DNA of 64,000 bases. Origin: RHKX01 sp964497825 (GTDB lineage Bacteria; Actinomycetota; Thermoleophilia; Solirubrobacterales; 70-9). Below are positions 40,088-49,015 of the stretch, in pieces. Within the stretch, counting starts at the first letter, position 1. Every line of letters begins with the position of its first letter. The notes under the pieces are model-generated. The model made no database searches. It saw nothing but the letters and a program-made list of their open reading frames with translations, and had not been told where the DNA came from. Both the position numbers and the translations under genes were made by a program. The DNA lies in contig CAZCFA010000005.1 of the NCBI GenBank assembly GCA_964497825.1, positions 1 to 64,000 of the forward strand, in the 5' to 3' direction.

Positions 40088-41554
40088 TCAGCGGCCGCGC
40101 TGCTTGGCGGCGATGTCGGCGAGCTGGTGGTCGACCCAGATCCCGGGGTCGGTCGCGTCGACGATCCGGCGCAGGTGCTCGGCTCGGTGGCGGCGCTCAT
40201 CGGCGCCCATCGTCAGCGCCCGGTGGATCGCCTCCGCCTGCTCCTCGATGTCGAACGGGTTGACGCTGAGCGCGCACTCGCCGAGCTCCTCGTGGGCGCC
40301 GGTGTTCTCGCTCAGCATCAGCACGCCGTCGCGGGTGTTGACCGCGGGCGCCTCCTTGGCGACGAGGTTCATGCCGTCGAACAGCGAGTTGACCATCAGC
40401 AGGTCGAAGTGCTTGTAGCGGGCGACCGCCTCGTGGAAGTTCTCGTACATGCGGAGGCCGATCGGCATCCAGTCGGTGCTGCCGTGGCGGTGGTTGACGA
40501 CCGCGACCAGCGCCTCGATCCGCTCGAGGTACTCCTGGTACTCGGCGACGTCGGTCCGCGAGGGGACGAGCTGGGCGATGAACGTGACCCGCTCGTGGAA
40601 CTCGGGGTGGTCGGTGAGGAACTGGTCGAAGGCGGTGAAGCCGCGCAGCACGTTCTTCGACAGGTCGGCGCGGTCGACGCGGATGATCAGGTGCTCGCGG
40701 CGGCGGGCGAGCAGCTGCTGCTCGTACTCGGCGACCTCGGGGCCGGCCGCGACCCTTCGCAGCCGCGCCGCATCGATCCCCAGCGGGTAGGCGCGGGCCC
40801 AGATCTCGCGGCCGTCGTGGTGGACGATCTCGTGCCGGTAGTCGACCTCGGCGCCGACCAGCTCGCGGCAGCAGTCGAGGAAGTTGTGGACGTAGGCGCT
40901 GGTGTGGAAGCCGATGATGTCGTTGGCGAGCAGGCCCTCGAAGAGCTCGTCGCGCCACAGGTGCGGCAGGATCCGCCAGGCGTCGGGATGCGGCCAGGGG
41001 ATGTGGACGAAGTGGTGCAGGAAGGCGTCGGGGAGGGCGCGGCGGACGATCGCCGGCGCCGTGTAGAGGTGGTAGTCGTGGAACATCACAAGCGGCGCCT
41101 CGCGGCCCTCGACCTGGCGCAGCACCTCGCGGGCGATGTCCTCGTTGACCACCTTGTAGCCCTGCTCCCAGGCGCGCTTCTCCTCGCGGCGGATGTCGGG
41201 CGCGTTGGAGAGGTCCCAGAGGTAGTGCTGGGTGAACCAGAGCTGCGGGTTGGCGATCACGTTGTAGAAGGCGTCGTAGGCGTCGGGGTCGGAGACGACG
41301 AGGTCGACCTCGTAGCTCGAGTCCTCAAGCTCGATCCGGACCGGGCCCGCCGCCTCCTCGGCGACGACGGCGTCCTCCTCGCTCATCGCCGAGGCGACCC
41401 AGAGCACCTCACGGTGGGTCGCCAGCCCGGTCAGCGCCGTCACCAGGCCACCGCCGCCGCGCTTGATCCGGCGCTCGCCGGCGGCGTCGCGCTCGAACTC
41501 GGCCGGCCCCCGGTTGGAGACGATGATCAGCGGCTCGGCTTCGCGCTCAGGCAT
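40088..41554 (-). CDS. otsA: Alpha,alpha-trehalose-phosphate synthase (GT20)
   Basis: 488 residues, usual length. IIVSNRGPAEFERD, GGGGLVTAL, the FHDYHLYTAP active-site block, HFVHIPWPHPDAWRILP, RVDRADLSKNVLRG and SLFDGMNLVAKE cover the family signature. It joins a nucleotide-activated glucose with glucose-6-phosphate. A closely related use, glucosylglycerol-phosphate synthesis, cannot be excluded by eye. It lies 25 bases after an IMPase-family phosphatase gene, which could supply the dephosphorylation step since no otsB is present. Confidence 0.9.
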   Translation of the reverse strand: MPEREAEPLIIVSNRGPAEFERDAAGERRIKRGGGGLVTALTGLATHREVLWVASAMSEEDAVVAEEAAGPVRIELEDSSYEVDLVVSDPDAYDAFYNVIANPQLWFTQHYLWDLSNAPDIRREEKRAWEQGYKVVNEDIAREVLRQVEGREAPLVMFHDYHLYTAPAIVRRALPDAFLHHFVHIPWPHPDAWRILPHLWRDELFEGLLANDIIGFHTSAYVHNFLDCCRELVGAEVDYRHEIVHHDGREIWARAYPLGIDAARLRRVAAGPEVAEYEQQLLARRREHLIIRVDRADLSKNVLRGFTAFDQFLTDHPEFHERVTFIAQLVPSRTDVAEYQEYLERIEALVAVVNHRHGSTDWMPIGLRMYENFHEAVARYKHFDLLMVNSLFDGMNLVAKEAPAVNTRDGVLMLSENTGAHEELGECALSVNPFDIEEQAEAIHRALTMGADERRHRAEHLRRIVDATDPGIWVDHQLADIAAKQRGR

Positions 41555-41579
41555 GCCCGACCCTTTGTACCCGACCGGC

Positions 41580-42515
41580 TCAGCCCGGGCCCGGGCCGGC
41601 GGCCCGCAGGCGCTCGATCCCGGCGTCGAGGGAGGCGATGATCGCCGCGTGCAGCTCCGGCGTCGCGGCGCAGACGCAGGACATCTGGAACTCGTGGCCG
41701 GAGCCGAGCAGCGGCCGGTCGCCGAGCGGCGCGCCGCTCGCGTCGGTGACGACCGCCCCCGCCTGCTCGAGGATCAGCGCCGCCGCCGCGAGGTCGTAGG
41801 GCGAGTTGTTGAGCACCGCGCCGCGGCCGACCCGCTCGAACTCGGCCCGCACCCAGGGCGCCTCGTCGATCATCCGCGGCCCGGGCTCGACGTAGGCGTC
41901 GAGCTGCCCGGTCAGAAGGCGGGTCATGTCGAAGGTCGCGGAGCCGAGGTCGAAGGTGCCGCCCGAGACCGAGGAGGCGTCGATCAGCTCGCCGATCACG
42001 AGCGCGGTCGGCAGCGCCGGCCGGCCGCGGAGGCCGTAGGTCCACAGCATCCGCTCGATCCGGGTCTCGGCCGACAGCGCCGGCGCCGGCTCGACGCCCT
42101 CGCCGCGGACCGCGAGGAAGCGGGCGCCGGACTTGATCTCGATCACGCAGCCGACCGTGACGTCGGCCATCGTCGGCTCGCCGTCCAGCGGCGCCGCCGC
42201 CACCGACACGCAGGCCGACTCGAGCCCCGCCATCGCCGGCCGGGTGCCGTCGATCGGGTCGACGACGAGCACCCAGCGGGCCTCGCCGGCCGGCGTCACC
42301 ATGCCCCGGTCCTCCGAGTAGAAGGCGACGCCGGGCGCGCGCTCGGCCAGGAACGCCTCCATCCGCGCCTCGGCCCGCTCGTCGATCGCGAAGGTGACGT
42401 CGCCGCCGGCGCCGCCGCCGGCGTGCTCGCGTCCGGCGGCGCGGCCGAGCTCGGGCAGCACCTCCTCGCGCAGGTCGGCGGCCAGCTCGACGACGAGGCG
42501 GGCGAGCTCGTTCAC
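41580..42515 (-). CDS. Inositol monophosphatase-family phosphatase
   Basis: 311 residues. Metal-binding motifs: YSEDRG and DPIDGTRPAM, with a late SPYDLAAAALILEQAG in place of the common WDxAA. Family members hydrolyse inositol phosphates, fructose-1,6-bisphosphate, PAP or sugar phosphates. Its position before otsA suggests a sugar phosphate, but that is inference. The start is GTG, preceded at six bases by TACGGT. Confidence 0.85.
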   Translation of the reverse strand: MNELARLVVELAADLREEVLPELGRAAGREHAGGGAGGDVTFAIDERAEARMEAFLAERAPGVAFYSEDRGMVTPAGEARWVLVVDPIDGTRPAMAGLESACVSVAAAPLDGEPTMADVTVGCVIEIKSGARFLAVRGEGVEPAPALSAETRIERMLWTYGLRGRPALPTALVIGELIDASSVSGGTFDLGSATFDMTRLLTGQLDAYVEPGPRMIDEAPWVRAEFERVGRGAVLNNSPYDLAAAALILEQAGAVVTDASGAPLGDRPLLGSGHEFQMSCVCAATPELHAAIIASLDAGIERLRAAGPGPG

Positions 42516-42521
42516 GCTCGC

Positions 42522-42527
42522 ACCGTA
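42522..42527 (-). promoter_or_regulatory. TANNNT -10 box (TACGGT), leaderless start
   Basis: Six bases before the GTG of the IMPase-family gene, in the 46-base gap after the HtrA gene. It gives the IMPase-otsA pair its own promoter. Confidence 0.5.
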
Positions 42528-42561
42528 TCCGGACGGCGAGCGCCCGGCGCGGCCATGCCGA

Positions 42562-43755
42562 TCAGGGGGTCGCGGCGTCCTTGCGGTCGCCGAGCGTCAC
42601 GTCGACGTCCTGCTGCTTGCCGTCGCGCAGGATCTTCAGCGTCACGGTGTCGCCCGGCTCCTTGTCGAGGATCGCCGTCGCCAGGTCGCCGTCCTGCTCG
42701 AGCTCGTCGCCGTCGGCCTCGAGGATCACGTCGCCGCCGCCGACGACCGGCTGCGCCTGGAAGCGGAAGCGGTCGTCGCCCGCCTTCAGCCCGGCCTCAG
42801 CGGCGGGGCTGCCGGGGGTCACCTGGGTGATCAGCACGCCGTGGTCGGTGTCGAGGTCGAGCCGCTCGGCGAGCTGCGGGAACAGGGTCTGGGTGGCGAC
42901 GCCGAGGTAGGGGTAGGAGACCTCGCCCTTGTCGCGGAGCTGCTCGATCGAGCGCTTGGCGAGGTTGATCGGGACCGCGAAGCCGACCCCCTCGTTGCCG
43001 CCCGAGGTGGTGTTGATCTGCTGGTCGATGCCGATCACCTCGCCGTCGGCGTCGATCAGCGGCCCGCCCGAGTTGCCGGGGTTGATCGAGGCGTCGGTCT
43101 GGATCCCGCCGTCGATCTTGAACTGGGTCAGCGAGTCGATCGTGCGGTCGGTGGCGGAGATGATCCCCGTCGACAGCGACTGCTCCTGGCCGAACGGGCT
43201 GCCGATCGCGGCGACGGGCTGGCCGACGGCGAGGTCGTCGGAGTCGCCGAGCTCGATCGGCTCGATGTCGAGCCCGTCGGGGTCGACCTTGATCAGCGCG
43301 ACGTCGGCGTTGGGGTCGAAGCCGACGATCTCGGCGGGCACCTGGTTGTGGTCGCCGAACTCGACGTAGACCTCCTTCGCCTCGTTGATGTTGGCGGGGT
43401 TGGCGGCGCCGGTGTCCTCGGCGTCGGTGACGACGTGGGCGTTGGTGGCGATCTCGCCGTCGTCGGAGATCACGAAGCCGGAGCCCTGGCCGCCGCCGCC
43501 ACCGCCGAGGCCGCCCGCGGACTCGCCGAGGACGGAGATGATCGTGACCACGCTCGGCGCCGCGTCGGCGTAGATCTGCTGCGGGTCGAAGCCGCGGATC
43601 GCGGCCTTGACCGCGACCGTCGGCGTGCTCGCGGTCGAGTCGGTGCTCGAGGTCTCCGGCGTGGTCATGTTCTCGCCGCAGGCGGCGAGCGCGAGCGCGG
43701 CTGCCGCCACCCCGGCGGCGAGCGCCGGGCGCCGGATCAGCGATCGGCGGCTCAC
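42562..43755 (-). CDS. HtrA/DegP-type serine protease (S1C), lipoprotein
   Basis: 397 residues. A signal peptide with lipobox LAAC (Cys26) precedes a Ser/Thr linker. The trypsin-like domain has triad His107 (NAHVV), Asp151 (NADVALI) and Ser229 (GNSGGPL). One PDZ domain (about 280-390) has YPYLGV and GLKAGDD. It degrades or refolds misfolded proteins outside the membrane. The GTG start overlaps the kinase stop (GTGA), so the two-component pair encoded upstream probably controls an envelope stress response that includes it. Confidence 0.92.
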   Translation of the reverse strand: MSRRSLIRRPALAAGVAAAALALAACGENMTTPETSSTDSTASTPTVAVKAAIRGFDPQQIYADAAPSVVTIISVLGESAGGLGGGGGGQGSGFVISDDGEIATNAHVVTDAEDTGAANPANINEAKEVYVEFGDHNQVPAEIVGFDPNADVALIKVDPDGLDIEPIELGDSDDLAVGQPVAAIGSPFGQEQSLSTGIISATDRTIDSLTQFKIDGGIQTDASINPGNSGGPLIDADGEVIGIDQQINTTSGGNEGVGFAVPINLAKRSIEQLRDKGEVSYPYLGVATQTLFPQLAERLDLDTDHGVLITQVTPGSPAAEAGLKAGDDRFRFQAQPVVGGGDVILEADGDELEQDGDLATAILDKEPGDTVTLKILRDGKQQDVDVTLGDRKDAATP

Positions 43756-45200
43756 GCGGCGCTGGCGCCGGCCCGCGGCAGGGTCAGGGTGAAGACGGTG
43801 CGCCGCCGCCGCGTCTCGAACTCGAGCTCGCCGCCCATCAGCCGCGCCAGCTCGCGGCCGATCGCCAGGCCGAGCCCGGTCCCGCTCGCCGAGTCGCCGG
43901 TGTAGAAGCGCTCGAACACGCGCTCGCCGGCGGCGCGGTCGATGCCGGGGCCGTCGTCGGCGACCGACAGCCGGCAGGCGTCTGGGGTGGCGGTGGCGGT
44001 GATGGTGATCTCGGCTCCCGGCAGCGTGTGCTTGATCGCGTTGTCGATCAGGATACGCATGATCTGCGCCGTCCTCGCCCGGTCGGCGTGGACCTGGGCG
44101 CCGCCCGGCCGCGGCTCGACGCTGATCTCGGTCCGGTGGCGCTCGGCCGCGACGGCGAACTCGGCCGCGACCTCGGCGATCAGCCCGCCGGGCTCGAACT
44201 CGACGGCGCTGAGGCTGACCGCGTCGGCGTCGATGCGCGAGAGGTCGAGCAGGTCGGTCGAGAGCTTCGTCAGCCGCTCGATCTGGCCGCGCATCGTCGC
44301 GACGAACTCGCGGCGGCTGTCGCGATCGGGCTCGGGCTCCTCGTCGAGCAGCTCGACGAAGCCGCCGAGCGAGGCGATCGGCGTTCGCAGCTCGTGCGAG
44401 GCGTTGGCGATGAACTCGCGCCGCGCCGAGTCGAGCCGCCGCAGCCGTCGCTGCATCTCGTCCAGGGTCCGCGCGAGCTGGCCGACCTCGTCGGCGCCGC
44501 CGGTTGGGATCGGCACGCTGAAGTCGCCGCGGGCGACGCGCTGGGCGGCGCGCTCGAGCGCCTGCAGGCGGCGGGCGTGGTAGCCGGCCGCCAGGTAGGC
44601 GGCGATCAGCGCCGCGACGAGCGCGATCGCGCCCGCGATCAGCGTCTGCCGGCGGATCAGCGCGACGTTGTCGGCGACGTCGTCGAGCGGGTCGGAGAGC
44701 ACGATCACCCAGTCGGGGACGCCCTCGCCCTCGGGCACCGGGAAGGCGCTCTCGGCGAGCCGCTGGCCGTGGACGCTCTCGACCGCCGAGCGCGGCTCGC
44801 CGCTGGCGGCGGCGCCGACGGCCGCCGGGTAGGCGGCGTCGAGCGCCTCGCTCTCGACCTCGGAGTCGGCGATCACGTAGGCGGGGCGGCCGTCGCGGAC
44901 GCCGAGCACCGAGACCCGCGCGTCGACGTCGGCGGCGGTCTTGCGGACGAGCTCGGCGAGGCTGCGCTGGGAGAGATCGCGGGAGGAGGCGGCGGCGAGC
45001 CGATCGAGCTCCTCCGACCCCTGCCGCTCGAGCCGCTCGAGCCGCTCGGCGGTCAGGCTCGAGCTGAGCTGGGGGACGACGTAGATGTAGACGAACCCGA
45101 CCGCGGCCGTCGTGATCGCGAAGAACAGCAGGACGAGCCGGTTGCGAACGCTGGCGAGCCGGACCCGCGATCGCGCTCGGCTCGGCCCCGCCCGGCTCAC
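43752..45200 (-). CDS. Sensor histidine kinase
   Basis: 482 residues. Membrane segments at 20-42 and 184-206 flank an extracellular domain of about 140 residues. HAMP at 207-260, phospho-acceptor His269 in ANASHELRTP, and ATPase motifs ILIDNAIKH (N box), ADDGPGID (G1) and GTGLGLAIG (G2) follow. The ATG overlaps the response regulator stop by four bases. The stimulus is unknown; linkage to HtrA suggests cell-envelope stress. Confidence 0.93.
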   Translation of the reverse strand: MSRAGPSRARSRVRLASVRNRLVLLFFAITTAAVGFVYIYVVPQLSSSLTAERLERLERQGSEELDRLAAASSRDLSQRSLAELVRKTAADVDARVSVLGVRDGRPAYVIADSEVESEALDAAYPAAVGAAASGEPRSAVESVHGQRLAESAFPVPEGEGVPDWVIVLSDPLDDVADNVALIRRQTLIAGAIALVAALIAAYLAAGYHARRLQALERAAQRVARGDFSVPIPTGGADEVGQLARTLDEMQRRLRRLDSARREFIANASHELRTPIASLGGFVELLDEEPEPDRDSRREFVATMRGQIERLTKLSTDLLDLSRIDADAVSLSAVEFEPGGLIAEVAAEFAVAAERHRTEISVEPRPGGAQVHADRARTAQIMRILIDNAIKHTLPGAEITITATATPDACRLSVADDGPGIDRAAGERVFERFYTGDSASGTGLGLAIGRELARLMGGELEFETRRRRTVFTLTLPRAGASAA

Positions 45201-45895
45201 CCCTCGCGGAACCGGTAGCCGACGCCGCGCACGGTGAACAGGTACTCGGGCTGCTTCGGGTCGCGCTCGACCTTCTCGCGCAGATGACGGATGTGGACGT
45301 CGATCGTGCGCCGGTCGCGGTAGGCGCTGTCGCCCCAGACCCGCTCGAGCAGGGTGTCGCGGTCGAAGACGCGGCCGGGGCTTGAGGCGAGCGCCGCGAG
45401 GATCTCGAACTCGACGTAGGTCAGCATCACCGGGGCGCCGCGGACGACGACCTGCCGGCGGGCGCGATCGATCGTCATCTCGGCGGCGCTGATCGGCTCC
45501 TCGTCGTCGTCGCCGCCCGCCATCCGGGTCCGCCGCAGCGCCGCCTTGACCCGGCTGCGGAACTCGCGGACGCTGAACGGCTTGGTGATGTAGTCGTCGG
45601 CGCCGATCTCGAGCCCGAGCACCTTGTCGACCTCGTCGTCGCGCGCGGTCAGCATGATGATCGGCACCTGGCTGCGGGTCCGCAGCCGGCGGCAGACCTC
45701 GATCCCGTCGAGCTGCGGCATCATCACGTCGAGGACGACGAGATCGAAGCGCTGGGCCCCGAACATGTCGAGCGCCTCGCGGCCGTCGCCGGCGACCGCG
45801 ACCTCGTAGCCGTCCTTGCGCAGCGGGTAGGCGAGCAGGGTCTGGATCGACTCCTCGTCATCGACGAGCAGGATGCGCGTCGAGGCGTCGGCCAT
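45197..45895 (-). CDS. OmpR/PhoB-family response regulator
   Basis: 232 residues. The receiver has the acidic pair DD (12-13), phospho-acceptor Asp56 in VVLDVMMP and Lys in ITKPF. The winged-helix DNA-binding domain (about 135-230) contains TYVEFEILAALASSPGRVF and RTIDVHIRHLREKVE. It is the partner of the kinase encoded next. A TAACCT box lies seven bases before the ATG, so the message is probably leaderless. The gene diverges from the M28-like gene. Confidence 0.95.
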   Translation of the reverse strand: MADASTRILLVDDEESIQTLLAYPLRKDGYEVAVAGDGREALDMFGAQRFDLVVLDVMMPQLDGIEVCRRLRTRSQVPIIMLTARDDEVDKVLGLEIGADDYITKPFSVREFRSRVKAALRRTRMAGGDDDEEPISAAEMTIDRARRQVVVRGAPVMLTYVEFEILAALASSPGRVFDRDTLLERVWGDSAYRDRRTIDVHIRHLREKVERDPKQPEYLFTVRGVGYRFREG

Positions 45896-45902
45896 GCGTG
45901 GC

Positions 45903-45908
45903 AGGTTA
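45903..45908 (-). promoter_or_regulatory. TANNNT -10 box (TAACCT), leaderless start
   Basis: Seven bases before the response regulator ATG; nothing resembling a ribosome site lies between. Confidence 0.5.
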
Positions 45909-45959
45909 GTGCGGCCTGCCCCGGTGCCCGAAAGCGGCCACTACCTTTCCCACGCTTCC

Positions 45960-47711
45960 ATGTTCAACGCCAGGCTCTACCGAGCGGCGCTGCTGCCCGC
46001 CGCGATCGTCTTCGCCGTGATGATGTTCTCGTTCGAGCCGATCCCGCGGCCGCTGACCGAGCCGATCGCGACGCCCGAGTTCGGCGCCACCGCGAGCGCC
46101 CGGGCGGCACGCAAGATCGCGCTCAGCGCCGCCGACCGCGGCGCCGGCTCGGCCGGCGACCGGGCGATCGCGGCGCAGGTCCGCGACGCCTTCGAGGAGA
46201 TCGAGGGGGCCAACGTCGCGGTGCAGAGCTTCAGCTCCGGCGGCGCCGAGCTGCAGAACGTGATCCTGACGATCCCCGGCGCCTCCGATCAGTCGATCCT
46301 CGTGCTCGCCGCCCGCGACTCCGACCGCGAGCTCGGCGCCGCCAGCAGCGCCTCCGCCACCGCCGAGCTGATCGGGCTCGCCCGGGCGCTCGGCACCCAG
46401 CGCCACCGGCGCACGATCATCCTCGCCTCGACCGACGGCGCCGAGGGGGCGCTCGGCGCCCGCGAGCTGATCGACGCGCTGCCGCGCAGCGACGACATCG
46501 TCGCCGCGATCGCGCTCTCGCAGCCGGGCGTCGAGAGCCCGCGGGCGCCGTTCGTGCTGCCCTGGGGGACCGGCCCCGAGAGCGCCGACGCCGAGCTCGT
46601 GCGTACCGCCCGGGCGATCGCCGCGCGCTCGTTCGGGCAGCGCGACCCCAGCCCCGGAACCTGGGCGGGGCTGGCCCGGCTCGCGTTCCCGGCCGGCCTC
46701 AGCCAGGCGGCGGCGCTGCGCGGCGCCGGCGTCGAGGCGATCGGGCTCAGCGGCCACGGCGAGCGGCTGGTCCCGCCGGGCGCGGACCAGAGCGTCTCCA
46801 GCGAGACGATGCAGCAGGCCGGAACGGCGGCGCTCAACCTGATCCTCACCCTCGACGCGGCCCGCCCCGGAGCGCCGGACGCGGGGCCCTCCGACTACGT
46901 CCGCGTCGGCGACAACCTGATCCCCGGCTGGACGATCTCGCTGCTGGCGCTGACGCTGCTGATCGCGCCGATCGCGACCGCGGCCGAGCTGTGGGGGCGT
47001 GAGCAGCGCCAGAGCTGGCGCACCCGGCGGACGATCCCGTGGGCGCTCGAGCGGGCGCTGCTGCCGCTGGCGGCGCTGCTGCTCGCCTACGGGCTCAGCC
47101 TCGTCGGCCTGATCCCCGATCCGCCCTATCCCTACGACCCGGCCGCCTACCCGCCCGGGGTCAGGGGCCCGATCGTCGCGGCGGCGCTCGCCGGCGCCGT
47201 CGCGATCGCCGCCCTGCTGGTGCGGCCGATGCGGACCCCGCTCGACGCCCGGCCCCACGCGCTCGCCGCCGCCGCCGGGCTCGTGACCGGCGCCGCGCTG
47301 CTGCTGATCTGGCTGCTCAACCCGTACCTGGCGCTGCTGCTGTTTCCTGCCGCCAACGTCTGGCTGCTGCCGGCCCGCGCCGCCGGGCCGCCGCGGGCGG
47401 CGGTCGTCGCCGTCGCCGCCGTCGTCGCGCCGGCGGCCGCGGTCGCGGCCTGGGTGACCGTCGCCGCGCAGCTCGACCTCGGGCTCGCCGCGCCGTGGCA
47501 GCTTCTGCTGACCGTCGTCGACGGCCAGGTCGGCCTCGCGACCAGCCTCGCCTGGACGCTGCTGATCGGCGGCCTGATCGCCGCCGTCGCCGCGACCGCC
47601 GCCGAGCGCCGCAGCGGCGGCCCCGGCGGCGCGCCGCTCCGCGGCGCCGGCACCCACATCGGCCCCGGCGCCCTCGGCTCGGTCCCGCCGGCGCAGGCGC
47701 GACGGCGGTAG
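45960..47711 (+). CDS. M28 peptidase-like polytopic membrane protein lacking metal ligands
   Basis: 583 residues. An N-terminal anchor (about 8-24) precedes an extracytoplasmic domain of about 270 residues with M28 aminopeptidase topology. About seven membrane segments follow in the C-terminal half. The usual zinc ligands are missing: the HxDS position reads AARDSD, the DNASG position reads SSASAT, and the EE motif reads STDGAEGALGA. It is therefore probably not a peptidase; it may bind peptides or lipids, as the M28-like GPI-transamidase subunit GAA1 does. TACCTT lies 12 bases before the ATG at 45960. Function unknown. Confidence 0.75.
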   Translation: MFNARLYRAALLPAAIVFAVMMFSFEPIPRPLTEPIATPEFGATASARAARKIALSAADRGAGSAGDRAIAAQVRDAFEEIEGANVAVQSFSSGGAELQNVILTIPGASDQSILVLAARDSDRELGAASSASATAELIGLARALGTQRHRRTIILASTDGAEGALGARELIDALPRSDDIVAAIALSQPGVESPRAPFVLPWGTGPESADAELVRTARAIAARSFGQRDPSPGTWAGLARLAFPAGLSQAAALRGAGVEAIGLSGHGERLVPPGADQSVSSETMQQAGTAALNLILTLDAARPGAPDAGPSDYVRVGDNLIPGWTISLLALTLLIAPIATAAELWGREQRQSWRTRRTIPWALERALLPLAALLLAYGLSLVGLIPDPPYPYDPAAYPPGVRGPIVAAALAGAVAIAALLVRPMRTPLDARPHALAAAAGLVTGAALLLIWLLNPYLALLLFPAANVWLLPARAAGPPRAAVVAVAAVVAPAAAVAAWVTVAAQLDLGLAAPWQLLLTVVDGQVGLATSLAWTLLIGGLIAAVAATAAERRSGGPGGAPLRGAGTHIGPGALGSVPPAQARRR

Positions 47712-47853
47712 CGGTCGCCGACGGTCTGGACGCTCGCGAACCCGCAGTTTCCGCAGGACCACAGGCAGCGGCCATGGGGGGCAGACACCAGTCGTGGACG
47801 GGCGTCGGAGGGCCGCTCAAGGCATCCGCCGCGGGGTCGATTATTCGGCTGAG

Positions 47854-48048
47854 ATGCGACCGAGCAGCAAACGTGTCGAGTCGGTCCAGCGGCGCGTCGC
47901 CAGCGGCGAGTACGTGATCGACTCGGAGCGGGTGGCGACCGCGATGCTGGAGCGGATCGGCGCCACGGTCTCGCGGCGCGAGACCGTCAGCGAGTCCGAA
48001 GGTGGTCGTGCCCTGATGCAGGCACTGACCGGCCTCCGGGCAGCCTGA
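47854..48048 (+). CDS. FlgM-like anti-sigma-28 peptide
   Basis: 64 residues. SKRVESVQRRVASGEYVID followed by SERVATAMLERI matches the conserved C-terminal core of FlgM, which binds and inhibits the flagellar sigma factor. The protein is shorter than typical FlgM (about 95) because the N-terminal arm is nearly absent. No other flagellar gene is in the window. Its last 62 bases overlap the end of thiL on the opposite strand. It may regulate another sigma factor or be a relic. Confidence 0.55.
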   Translation: MRPSSKRVESVQRRVASGEYVIDSERVATAMLERIGATVSRRETVSESEGGRALMQALTGLRAA

Positions 48049-49015
48049 GGCGAACCGGCCCGGCGTCGATGAAGCGGCCGATCTCGGTCAGCCGCACGCC
48101 GGATCCGGCGGCCGCCGCCATGCACTCGGCGAGCGCCGCCCGCGGCACCGCGCAGAGCAGCTCGTAGTCCTCGCCGCCGGAGACGACCAGCCCGACCGGA
48201 TCGATGCCCGCCGCGGCCGCCACGGCGGCGACGCCGGCCGCGACCGGGACCCGCTCGACCTCGATCTCGATCCCGAGGCCGGAGGCGGCGGCGAGATGCT
48301 CGGCATCGGCGCCGAGGCCGTCGGAGACGTCGATCATCGCCCGCGCCCCGGCCGCCGCGAGCGCCGCGCCGCAGGCGAGCTGCGGCTCGGGGTCGAGCTG
48401 CCGGGCGATGCAGGCCTCGCGGTCCTCGGCCTCGAGCTCGGGATGCTCGAGCAGCATCAGCCCGGCGGCGGCGCCGCCGAACGTGCCGGTCGCGCAGAGC
48501 GCGTCGCCGGGCTCGGCGCCGTCACGACCGACCATCGCGTCGGCGTCAACCGCGTAGCCGACCGCGGTGACGCAGACGCTGAGCGCCGGCGCCCGGGTCA
48601 GATCGCCACCGAGGATCGCGACCCGGTGCCGCTCGCCGAGCTCGGCGAGCCCATCGCAGAGCTCGAGCGTCTCGCGCTCGCCGAAGCCCTCCGGCATCCC
48701 GAGCCAGACGTAGGCCTCGCCCGGCTCCGCGCCCATCGCCGCGAGATCGCTCAACGCCGCCGCCATCGCCTTGCGCCCGACCGCCCGCGGCGGACACCAG
48801 CGGCGGCGGAACCCGACCCCGTCGACGAGCGCGTCGACGGTCGTCGCGCTGGCGCCGCGCCCGGGCAGCGAGGCGACCACGGCGGCGTCGTCGCCGATCC
48901 CGACCCGGGCCGCCGCGGCGCCGGCGGCGGTCGCCCCAAGGCGCGCCCGCACGCGATCGATCAGCTCGAACTCGGGCGAGCTCCGCAATCCCGGCTGGCG
49001 CGGCCCACCGTTCAC
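47987..49015 (-). CDS. thiL: Thiamine-monophosphate kinase
   Basis: 342 residues. FELIDRVRARL, VGIGDDAAVV (GDDAA at 41-45), GRKAMAAALSDLAAMGAEP, GGDLTRAP and DVSDGLGADAEHLA are the PurM/ThiL motifs. It phosphorylates thiamine monophosphate to the active diphosphate. The GTG at 49015 overlaps the stop of the upstream mannosyltransferase (GTGA). Convergent with, and overlapping, the FlgM-like gene. Confidence 0.93.
   Translation of the reverse strand: MNGGPRQPGLRSSPEFELIDRVRARLGATAAGAAAARVGIGDDAAVVASLPGRGASATTVDALVDGVGFRRRWCPPRAVGRKAMAAALSDLAAMGAEPGEAYVWLGMPEGFGERETLELCDGLAELGERHRVAILGGDLTRAPALSVCVTAVGYAVDADAMVGRDGAEPGDALCATGTFGGAAAGLMLLEHPELEAEDREACIARQLDPEPQLACGAALAAAGARAMIDVSDGLGADAEHLAAASGLGIEIEVERVPVAAGVAAVAAAAGIDPVGLVVSGGEDYELLCAVPRAALAECMAAAAGSGVRLTEIGRFIDAGPVRLRLPGGRSVPASGHDHLRTR

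Noticed and set aside
45960..47711. Annotation as an active M28 aminopeptidase
   Set aside because: The metal-ligand positions I can align by eye are substituted.
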